Source: Chloroflexota bacterium (GTDB lineage Bacteria > Chloroflexota > Limnocylindria > QHBO01). Taken from it: 5,172 bases of DNA. A model generated the notes under the pieces. That model was not told the DNA's origin and searched no databases. It worked only from the letters and a program-made list of their open reading frames with translations. Both the position numbers and the translations under genes were made by a program. Position 1 is the first letter of the stretch. Each line of letters starts with the position of its first letter. The DNA lies in NCBI GenBank assembly GCA_020848055.1, contig JADLBB010000189.1, positions 1-5,172 of the forward strand. Direction: 5' to 3'. This document shows, piece by piece, positions 1 through 5,172 of this stretch.

Positions 1-267
1 CCCGCCGAGATCACCATCCCGGTCGGCACGACCGTGCGCTGGCACAACGTCGGGTCCATCGTGCACACCGCCACCGACGACCCGGCCAAGGCGGCGGACG
101 CCGCCAACGCCGTGCTGCCCGCCGGCGCCCAGCCGTGGGATTCAGGCGACATCGCTGCCGGTGGAACCTGGGAGTACACCTTCACGGTTGCCGGCGACTA
201 CGTCTACAACTGCACGCCCCACGAGACGGCCGGCATGGTGGGGCGCATCAAGGTCACCGGTTCATAG
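1..267 (+). CDS. Plastocyanin-like cupredoxin, C-terminal part (5' end outside window)
   Basis: Type 1 (blue) copper protein, expected to carry single electrons outside the cytoplasmic membrane. The reading frame is open from base 1 and stops at TAG 265-267, giving 88 residues; the true start, and any signal peptide or lipobox, lie upstream of the window. A GTG at 34 is internal to the domain and is not a credible start. Visible features are the strand PAEITIPVGTTVRWHN (1-16), the first copper histidine at 22 in VHTAT, DSG at 47-49, and the C-terminal ligand loop YNCTPHETAGM with Cys71, His74 and Met79 (C-x2-H-x4-M), followed by GRIKV. All four ligands (His22, Cys71, His74, Met79) are present, so the copper site looks functional. 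The stretch between His22 and DSG is about 24 residues, Ala-rich and longer than in minimal plastocyanin-like domains. The gene is convergent with the minus-strand operon. Fold assignment is firm; the redox partner is unknown. Confidence 0.9.
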   Translation, partial: PAEITIPVGTTVRWHNVGSIVHTATDDPAKAADAANAVLPAGAQPWDSGDIAAGGTWEYTFTVAGDYVYNCTPHETAGMVGRIKVTGS

Positions 268-274
268 GGCCCGA

Positions 275-1909
275 TCAGCCAAGGGGCGTCTCGCGACCGT
301 CGACGAGGGTCAGGTTCGAACGGACCCCGGCCAGGCGCTCGTCGGCGGCCAGCAGGACGTCCAAGTCGGTGTCAAGCACGGCCAGATCGGCGCGAGCCCC
401 AGGCCGCAGGTGACCCTCGTCGGTGGCGCCGATCAGCTGGGCCGGGGCCGTCATGTAGGCCGCCAGGGCCTCAGGCAGGGTCAGGGCCTCGCCGGCTCGC
501 CAGTCCGGACGGCCATCGGCCGGGAGACGCCGGTGCAGGGCCGCGAACATTCCAAGCCACGGATTGACCGACTCGACCGGCGCGTCCGATCCGGCGACCA
601 GGCCAGCGCCTCCATTCACCAGCGTGCGCCAGGCGTAGGCACGATCCTGGCGTCCGCCCCAGCATGCCTCCACCATGTCGCGATCAACGGCGGCGTGGAC
701 GGGCTGGATGCTGGCGACGACACCGAGGGACGCGAAGCGGGGTGCGTCGTCGGCGCGCAGCAACTGGACGTGCTCGACTCGATCGCTGGGCACGCCCGCG
801 GCTCGTGTTGGCGAGGCGGCCAGCCCGTCCAGGACGGTGGTGATCGCCCGATCGCCGATGGCATGCACCGCCAACCCGATCCCGGCTGGCCTTGCCAGCA
901 CGGCCAGCCGGGTCAACTGCTCGCGCGGGACGCGCAGGATGCCGGCGTCACGCCGGCCGCAGTCGGCCGGCTCGTGTAGCGCGGCCGTCCCGGACCCGAG
1001 CGCGCCGTCGGCGTAGACCTTGGCCCAGCCGGCGCGCAGGGTGGCCCACTGGCCCAACGGGTCCCCGGTCCGCAATCCCAACTGGGCCGCGTTGGAGATC
1101 GCGCCCGCCGGGAAACCGATGTTCAACCGCAGCCGGCCGTCGATGCTGCCGGCCAGGCCGGCAAGGGTGGAGAAGGAGTCGCCCAGGGCGGCGTACGGGC
1201 CGGTTCCAGCCCCTGCGGTGTAATCGCCCGCCTCGGTGGCTCCACAGATGCCCAGGGCCGCCATCTCGCGCAGGATGGCCTCGAGGGCCGGCGCGAGGGC
1301 CTCGCCGCGCGTCTCGGGCACCAGCCCCGCGACCAGGTCGATCGCGGCCTCGCGCAGGATGCCGGTTGGTTCGCCGGACGCATCGCGCTCAATTCGTCCG
1401 CCAGCGGGATCGTCAAGGCCACCATGGATGCCGCCCAATCTCAGAGCCGCCCGCGACGCCCACGCGGAATGGCCGTCGTGGCTGGCCAGGAACCCCAGCC
1501 GCTCCCCCATCGCCTCGTCCAGCTGGCCCGGATCGAGCGTGGCGAACTGTGCGTCGGACCAACCGCGGCCGATCACCCACTCCGTCGGCCGATGCGTGCC
1601 GAGCGCCGATGTCAGGCGCGCGATCACCTCCACACCGTCCGCCGCGCCGTCCAGCGACACCTGCGTCCGAGCCCGCGCCAGGGCGGCCAGGTGCAGGTGA
1701 CTGTCATGCAGGCCGGGAACGACGGCGGCCCGCCCGGCATCGGTGACCCGCGCGTTGCGCGCGGCCGCGTCGGTGACCTCGCGGCGCGTTCCGGCGCTGA
1801 CCACCCGGCCCATCGCTATTCCAACGGCCTCGACCACCTGCAGGCCCGACGGCGTGGCCGCCGCCAGCACGCGGCCGCAGACGACGTGATCGGCCCTCGG
1901 AGCCTTCAC
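275..1909 (-). CDS. Amidohydro_3 (YtcJ/NfdA-like) metal-dependent amidohydrolase
   Basis: Predicted cytoplasmic TIM-barrel hydrolase of 544 residues, the usual length for the YtcJ / N-substituted formamide deformylase group. Members cleave amides, carbamates or related bonds; this sequence does not reveal the substrate. An N-terminal beta-sandwich part leads into PGLHDSHLHL, whose His71 and His73 form the HxH metal motif. Further family signatures are GRGWSDAQF (114-122), SHDGHSAW (143-150), WAKVYADGALGS with Lys297 and Asp301, VHAIGDRAI with His349, VEH with His380, and AGSDAPVES with Asp442. The C-terminal RPGARADLAVLD (502-513) closes the sandwich. The metal-binding set therefore appears complete. 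The start is GTG at 1909: it overlaps the glycosyltransferase stop by 4 nt (GTGA) and has a perfect GGAGGTGA Shine-Dalgarno 6 nt upstream; the next Met (residue 33) is inside the domain. It is the last gene of the minus-strand run and ends 7 bp from the cupredoxin stop. No signal peptide is visible. Family is secure, substrate unknown. Confidence 0.93.
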   Translation of the reverse strand: MKAPRADHVVCGRVLAAATPSGLQVVEAVGIAMGRVVSAGTRREVTDAAARNARVTDAGRAAVVPGLHDSHLHLAALARARTQVSLDGAADGVEVIARLTSALGTHRPTEWVIGRGWSDAQFATLDPGQLDEAMGERLGFLASHDGHSAWASRAALRLGGIHGGLDDPAGGRIERDASGEPTGILREAAIDLVAGLVPETRGEALAPALEAILREMAALGICGATEAGDYTAGAGTGPYAALGDSFSTLAGLAGSIDGRLRLNIGFPAGAISNAAQLGLRTGDPLGQWATLRAGWAKVYADGALGSGTAALHEPADCGRRDAGILRVPREQLTRLAVLARPAGIGLAVHAIGDRAITTVLDGLAASPTRAAGVPSDRVEHVQLLRADDAPRFASLGVVASIQPVHAAVDRDMVEACWGGRQDRAYAWRTLVNGGAGLVAGSDAPVESVNPWLGMFAALHRRLPADGRPDWRAGEALTLPEALAAYMTAPAQLIGATDEGHLRPGARADLAVLDTDLDVLLAADERLAGVRSNLTLVDGRETPLG

Positions 1910-3216
1910 TCGACGTCACCTCCGAAACGTGGCGTCTGGGAAAAATCGCGGGTCGGCGAGAGCGCCGCCATGCGGGCCAGCACCACCGGGACGACCAGCA
2001 GCCAATGCGACAGGAACAGGCTGCCGCGGAGCGCACGGCCAACCAGCCCGGCGCCGCGCTCGCCCAGGGCGTGCAGGCCGGCAAGCGCCAGCAGGAACAT
2101 CCCGAGCAGGTAGCTGGCCACGAGCGAAGCTGGCACCGTCCAATCGGCCGGCCCCGAAGCCAGGGCCAGCACCACGCACGCCAGGAGGGTGAGCAGCAGC
2201 AGGGGTGGGACGAAGAACTCGGTGGCGAACGCGAGGAAGTCCACCTTCCGCCCCAGGGGCAGCCGTCCACTCAGCAGCGCCGGCCCGTGCGTGACCAGGC
2301 GTCGAATGCTGCCCTCCGCCCATCGCCGTCGTTGCCGCCACAGGGCGCCGATCGTCTCGACCGCCTCCTCGGTCACCTGGACCTCCGGGCCCAGCGCCAC
2401 GTGCCACCCGTGGACGGCGAGGCGCGTGGACAGCTCAAGGTCCTCGGTGATGGCGGTCGTGGACCATCCTCCGATCGCGTCGAGGACCTCGCGCCGCACG
2501 AACATGCCGTTGCCGCGCAGCTCGGCGTTGCCGCCACCGGCCCAGCGACCGCACTGGCTGACGAGGTCCATGACCTGCTCATCGTCCTGGGCGCCGGCCA
2601 GCCACGACGATCCCGCGTTGCGTTCGAGACGCCGCACCTGGATCGCGGCCGCAGTCGGGTCGCGCGCCCACGCCCGCGCGACGGCGTCAAGCAGGTGCGG
2701 GGTGACGCGCGAATCGGCGTCCATGACCGCGATGATTCTCCCCGCGGCCTGCGGCATGGCCCAGGCCAGCGCGGCACCCTTGGTTCGCGGCCCGTCGGCG
2801 GGCGGGCGGCTCAGGACCCGAATGGCGGGGAGGCCGGCGGCCGCGGCGCCGGCGCGCTCCGGCGTGGCATCTCTCGAGGCATCGTCCACCACCAGGACCT
2901 CGTGGGCGGCCCCTCCGTCCGCGCCGAGCGCGTTGAGTGCGCCGAGCGAGGCGACCGTACCACCGATGATCGCCGCCTCGTTTCGGGCCGGGACGATGAT
3001 CGTCACCGGGCCCAGCTCGGCGGGGGGTGGGCCGGCACCATCGTGCATGGCCCGCGCGATGACCGATCGGCCGCGCCAGGCCAGCCAGCCGATGTACGCG
3101 ACCGATCCGAGGACCGCCACCTGCAGCCCGCGCGCCACGATGGGCACGATCACGGCCATCAGGGCGAGGCCGGCCGACAGGCCGAGGACGCCGATGGCGA
3201 CGAGCCTAGCCGCCAT
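1906..3216 (-). CDS. Membrane-bound family 2 glycosyltransferase
   Basis: Inverting GT-A glycosyltransferase of about 436 residues that would transfer a sugar from a nucleotide donor on the cytoplasmic face of the membrane. Two hydrophobic segments come first (about 4-26 and 30-46). The catalytic domain follows: VTIIVPARNEA (71-81), the Asp pair in VVDDAS (111-112), the metal-binding DAD at 166-168 in VMDADSRV, NGMFVRREVLDAIGGW (236-251), the acceptor-side TED at 257-259, and QRRRW at 295-299 (the Q-x-x-R-W motif). Three hydrophobic segments close the protein (about 332-353, 361-380, 396-417). The D, DxD, TED and QxxRW set is typical of processive or membrane-embedded GT2 enzymes (hyaluronan synthase / NodC / cellulose synthase-like) and of some carotenoid and hopanoid-associated enzymes, so the product cannot be named. 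I chose ATG 3216, which overlaps the MFS gene by 11 nt. A GTG at 3261 in frame would add 15 Arg-rich residues and a 56-nt overlap. Neither has a clear Shine-Dalgarno. The 3' end overlaps the amidohydrolase by GTGA. Confidence 0.9.
   Translation of the reverse strand: MAARLVAIGVLGLSAGLALMAVIVPIVARGLQVAVLGSVAYIGWLAWRGRSVIARAMHDGAGPPPAELGPVTIIVPARNEAAIIGGTVASLGALNALGADGGAAHEVLVVDDASRDATPERAGAAAAGLPAIRVLSRPPADGPRTKGAALAWAMPQAAGRIIAVMDADSRVTPHLLDAVARAWARDPTAAAIQVRRLERNAGSSWLAGAQDDEQVMDLVSQCGRWAGGGNAELRGNGMFVRREVLDAIGGWSTTAITEDLELSTRLAVHGWHVALGPEVQVTEEAVETIGALWRQRRRWAEGSIRRLVTHGPALLSGRLPLGRKVDFLAFATEFFVPPLLLLTLLACVVLALASGPADWTVPASLVASYLLGMFLLALAGLHALGERGAGLVGRALRGSLFLSHWLLVVPVVLARMAALSPTRDFSQTPRFGGDVE
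1916..1923 (-). promoter_or_regulatory. Shine-Dalgarno site GGAGGTGA for the amidohydrolase
   Basis: The minus strand reads GGAGGTGA here, a full 8-nt match to the usual anti-Shine-Dalgarno end of 16S rRNA, with 6 nt before the GTG at 1909. It lies within the last codons of the glycosyltransferase (Gly-Gly-Asp-Val-Glu-stop), so ribosomes finishing that gene can restart directly. It decides the amidohydrolase start. Confidence 0.85.
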
Positions 3217-4648
3217 CGCCGAGGGGCGGAGGTGAGCCCGCTGGCTTCGACGGTGCCTCACGGTCGTGGCGGTGTAATCCAGCGCGCGCGTTGCGTCGCC
3301 ACGAAGCGACGCCCGCGGCCATCGTCAGCACGCCAAGCACCCCCATCACGATCGGGATGCCCGACCCGGGGAAGAACAGGTTGAGGATGTCGGCCAGCGC
3401 CGGCGCTGCCAGCACCGGCAGGAACGAGGCCACTGACAGCAGCGTATTGAGGATGCCGAATATGCGGCCGCGCACGTCGGACGGCAGCTCCTCCTGCAGG
3501 GCGGTCTGCGCCGGGATGGCCACGAACGCGTACTGCAGGCCTGCGACGGTGGCGATCACCACCACCACGGCGATGAGGCTGATCAGGGGTGCGATGGCGG
3601 GTACCGCGTCCTCGATCGGCCCCACGGCCGCCCCGAACAGCGTGGCGATCGGTCGGATCAGCGCGAGCAGCATCAGTGTGACGCCCATGGCCAGCAGACC
3701 TGCGTCGATCACCAGGCGCTTGGGCAGGTAGCGGCCGTAGGAATTGAGGAACAGGATCCCGATCACCGCGCCAAGGCCCGCCGGGCCCATGATGAAGAAG
3801 AAGTTCTCCGGCGACAGGCCAAGGATGTCCACCGCAAAGCCCGGCCCGATCGCGCCCAGCACGCCGATCAGGCTCGAGCTGATTCCAAGGTAGGCCAGGC
3901 TCCAGGCGATGGCCCGATGGTCGCGCACGAACGCCACGCCCTCGCGCAGCTGCGCCACCAGCTCGCCAACCGCGCGCTCCGCCGCGTCACCGGCCGAGGT
4001 CAGCTGGCGCTCGGGCCTGACGTCCGGCAGCGGCAGGATGGCGAGGGCGGCCGCACAGAACATCAGTGCCACCACGATGTAGACCGCAACCGGCCCCAGC
4101 ACGTTGAGCACCAGCGGCCCCAGGAATCCGAAGCCGATGGCGAACGTGGCGTTGATGGTGAGCACGAAGATCGAGTTGGCTGCCATGAGGTGACGGCGAT
4201 CCACGATGCGAGGTATCGACGTCAACTCGGCCGGGGCGAAGATGGCCGTGGCGGTGGCCACCACGAAGTTGATCAGGTACACCAGCGGGATGTTTGCCGT
4301 GGCGGTGGTCGGCGCCACGACTATGAACGCCGCGATGCCGGCCGCGCGCAGCAGGTTGGTGGCGAGCATGATGACCTTGGCGTTGCTGCGCTCGACCAGC
4401 ACGCCACCCAGGGTGCTGAACAGCACCGCGGGAACCAGGAAGGTCAGGATCAGGACCGCGACCGCGGTGTCGGATCCGGTCGTGCGCCGCACCGTGGCCA
4501 TCAGCGCGGCCAGCACCATGTTGCTGGCCAGCTGGCTCAGCGCCTGGGCGGACCACAGGTAGACGAACGACCGATTCTGAAAGACCGTACCCGCGCCCGA
4601 CAGGTCGCCGGTGTCGGTCTCGGATGGCGGCAGGTCGATGTGCGCCAT
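3206..4648 (-). CDS. MFS transporter (MFS_3 / EntS- or MefA-like efflux type)
   Basis: Integral membrane secondary transporter of 480 residues, most likely a proton-driven exporter of a small molecule. The opening FQNRSFVYLWSAQALSQLAS (23-42) is the characteristic N-terminus of the MFS_3 group (enterobactin exporter EntS, macrolide efflux MefA and many unassigned relatives). About twelve hydrophobic segments can be read in two halves, separated by a charged cytoplasmic loop at roughly 208-246. The loop after helix 2, GGVLVERSNAKVIM (81-94), corresponds to MFS motif A but has Glu-Arg where Asp-Arg is usual. ELTSIPRIV...LMAANSI (141-160) and AQTALQEELPSDVRGRIFG (380-398) are further group signatures. 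The last 30 residues are polar, Arg- and Pro-rich and probably cytoplasmic. The ATG at 4648 lies 3 nt after the DUF951 stop; no strong Shine-Dalgarno is seen, so coupling to the upstream gene is likely. The stop is TAG 3208-3206, inside the start region of the glycosyltransferase. Substrate cannot be predicted; neighbours hint at a glycosylated or envelope-related compound. Confidence 0.9.
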   Translation of the reverse strand: MAHIDLPPSETDTGDLSGAGTVFQNRSFVYLWSAQALSQLASNMVLAALMATVRRTTGSDTAVAVLILTFLVPAVLFSTLGGVLVERSNAKVIMLATNLLRAAGIAAFIVVAPTTATANIPLVYLINFVVATATAIFAPAELTSIPRIVDRRHLMAANSIFVLTINATFAIGFGFLGPLVLNVLGPVAVYIVVALMFCAAALAILPLPDVRPERQLTSAGDAAERAVGELVAQLREGVAFVRDHRAIAWSLAYLGISSSLIGVLGAIGPGFAVDILGLSPENFFFIMGPAGLGAVIGILFLNSYGRYLPKRLVIDAGLLAMGVTLMLLALIRPIATLFGAAVGPIEDAVPAIAPLISLIAVVVVIATVAGLQYAFVAIPAQTALQEELPSDVRGRIFGILNTLLSVASFLPVLAAPALADILNLFFPGSGIPIVMGVLGVLTMAAGVASWRRNARAGLHRHDREAPSKPAGSPPPLGDGG

Positions 4649-4651
4649 CGG

Positions 4652-4867
4652 TCAGGCGGACGGCTCGGGGCCGCGCGCCAGGAACTCGGTGAAGCGACGC
4701 TCGACGTCGAGCCGATCCATCAGGATCCGATGGCCGCATCCCGCGCACACCAGGCCGATGTCGGCACCGAGCCGCGTGACTTCCCAGTCTCGGCTGCCGC
4801 ACGGGTGATCCTTCCGCAGTCGGAGCCGGTCGCCGATCCGCAGGTCCAGCGGGCCGGCCACGATCAC
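4652..4867 (-). CDS. DUF951 family small protein
   Basis: A 71-residue protein that matches the DUF951 family as I know it: LDLRIGDRLRLRKDHPCGS (7-25), DWEVTRLGADIGLVCAGCG (27-45), then an Arg-rich segment with ERRFTEFL (56-63). The family is normally about 60-75 residues and has no established function. Cys23, Cys41 and Cys44 with His21 or His46 could bind a metal such as zinc; this is my inference. It has no signal peptide or membrane segment, so it is presumably cytoplasmic. The start GTG 4867 forms a GTGA overlap with the stop of the TldE-like gene and has GGAGG 7 nt upstream; GTG 4861 is a weaker alternative. The reading frame stays open much further upstream, but that part is an out-of-frame copy of the TldE-like gene. 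In many Firmicutes the family sits next to ychF; here it sits between a TldE-like gene and a transporter. Confidence 0.87.
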   Translation of the reverse strand: MIVAGPLDLRIGDRLRLRKDHPCGSRDWEVTRLGADIGLVCAGCGHRILMDRLDVERRFTEFLARGPEPSA

Positions 4868-5172
4868 TCGACTCCCTCCGCTGCGGTGACCCCGGTGAAG
4901 TTGAATGAACCAAGGTGCAGCGCCGGCACGCGCGACGCACCGAAGAACTCTCCGGGCAGCAGCTTGGTCTCGCGGCTGGCGGCGCGCACGTCGCTGAATG
5001 CCTCGGGGATCGACTGCGTGAAGCGGAAGTTCAGCAGCGGCCGGCTGATCCGTCCGTCCTCGATCAGGAACGTGCCGTCCTTGGTCATGCCGGTCAGGAT
5101 CGCCTTCTTGGGGTGCACCGGGTTGATGTAGTGGAAGCGAGTGACCCACACGCCGCGCTTGATCGGCGCCGC
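4864..5172 (-). CDS. TldD/TldE (PmbA)-family protein, C-terminal part (5' end outside window)
   Basis: The frame is open to the right edge and ends at TGA 4866-4864, giving the last 102 residues of a protein usually about 430-480 long. The C-terminal domain signature is clear: KRGVWVTRFHYINPVHPKK, then LTGMTKDGTFLIEDGRI, then LLNFRFTQSIPEAFSDV. A GTG at 5151 is only an internal Val codon. TldD and TldE form a heteromeric peptidase that trims unfolded peptides, matures some peptide natural products and degrades the antitoxin CcdA in Escherichia coli. TldD has the zinc site (HExxxH plus a Cys near the C-terminus); TldE lacks it. No Cys occurs in the visible 102 residues, and the tail VPALHLGSFNFTGVT ends without the Cys-Gly-Lys-type segment of TldD, so I lean to the non-catalytic TldE/PmbA-like subunit. 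The HExxxH region lies outside the window, so this stays provisional. It is the first visible gene of the operon and overlaps DUF951 by GTGA. Confidence 0.88.
   Translation of the reverse strand, partial: AAPIKRGVWVTRFHYINPVHPKKAILTGMTKDGTFLIEDGRISRPLLNFRFTQSIPEAFSDVRAASRETKLLPGEFFGASRVPALHLGSFNFTGVTAAEGVE
4872..4879 (-). promoter_or_regulatory. Shine-Dalgarno site GGAGGGAG for the DUF951 gene
   Basis: The minus strand reads GGAGGGAG inside the last codons of the TldE-like gene, with the core GGAGG 7 nt from GTG 4867. This spacing favours GTG 4867 over GTG 4861 (13 nt) and rules in favour of a short DUF951 gene over a long upstream-extended frame. Confidence 0.75.

Larger units (their letters stand above)
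275..5172 (-). other. Probable five-gene operon (tldE-like, DUF951, MFS, GT2, amidohydrolase)
   Basis: Five genes run in the same direction with junctions of -4, +3, -11 and -4 nt, so no internal promoter or terminator has room outside coding sequence. Co-transcription is a strong inference. The promoter must lie upstream of the window, unless one is hidden inside a coding region. No factor-independent terminator is visible at the 3' end, where only 7 bp separate the operon from the convergent cupredoxin gene. Confidence 0.8.

Noticed and set aside
240..320. Possible bidirectional terminator at the convergent junction
   Set aside because: No stable inverted repeat followed by a T-run could be made out by eye on either strand.
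161..979. Open frame on the + strand (272 codons) over the cupredoxin end and the amidohydrolase
   Set aside because: It starts out of frame inside the cupredoxin domain and continues antisense through conserved amidohydrolase motifs; no domain is visible.
2005..3384. Long open frame on the + strand (459 codons) opposite the glycosyltransferase
   Set aside because: It is antisense to a gene with clear GT2 motifs, is rich in Arg, Gly, Gln and Asp without any domain signature, and crosses the GT2/MFS junction. Long antisense frames are expected in G+C-rich DNA.
3987..4940. A 317-codon minus-strand frame overlapping the MFS and DUF951 genes
   Set aside because: It is another frame of the same strand over clearly identified genes, with an Arg/Gly/His-rich translation and no motif.
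3917..5131. Long open frame on the + strand (404 codons) opposite the MFS, DUF951 and TldE-like genes
   Set aside because: The translation is low-complexity, His/Gln/Arg/Gly-rich, with no recognisable fold, and it runs antisense across three supported genes.
4652..5149. A 165-codon version of the DUF951 gene
   Set aside because: The first ~94 codons are an out-of-frame reading of the TldE-like C-terminus and are Arg/His-rich. The family's homology begins near GTG 4867, where a good ribosome site also lies.

Overview
The window is gene-dense, G+C-rich bacterial DNA (about two thirds G+C by eye). It has no RNA gene, mobile element, CRISPR array or long non-coding stretch. A small DUF951 protein beside a TldD/TldE-family protein, a large YtcJ-type amidohydrolase and a plastocyanin-like copper protein would fit a high-G+C Chloroflexota (or related Terrabacteria) genome. 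That placement is an inference from gene content and composition; no marker gene here proves it.

Layout. At the left edge (1-267, + strand) is the C-terminal part of a plastocyanin-like cupredoxin with a full set of type 1 copper ligands. It ends 7 bp from the end of a convergent block. Everything else (275-5172) is on the minus strand and reads right to left as one tightly packed run. It begins with the C-terminal end of a TldD/TldE (PmbA)-family protein, cut by the right edge. Next come a 71-residue DUF951 protein, a 12-helix-type MFS transporter, a membrane-bound family 2 glycosyltransferase and an Amidohydro_3 (YtcJ-like) metal-dependent hydrolase.

Junctions. The minus-strand genes overlap by 4 nt (GTGA), are separated by 3 nt, overlap by about 11 nt, and overlap by 4 nt (GTGA) again. 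This strongly suggests a single transcript with translational coupling. Both GTGA junctions carry a strong Shine-Dalgarno sequence inside the end of the upstream gene and share the 9-mer GTCGAGTGA. They decide the GTG starts of the DUF951 gene and the amidohydrolase.

Function. The five minus-strand genes do not form a recognised pathway. The transporter and the glycosyltransferase both act at the membrane and could serve the same glycosylated or exported compound. The TldE-like protein belongs to a family that works in peptide processing. The hydrolase acts on an unknown small amide, carbamate or ester. Linking these into one system is speculation. I found no convincing new defence, mobile or regulatory system here; the points most worth checking are the operon's composition, its repeated junction design, and the DUF951 gene in an unusual setting.
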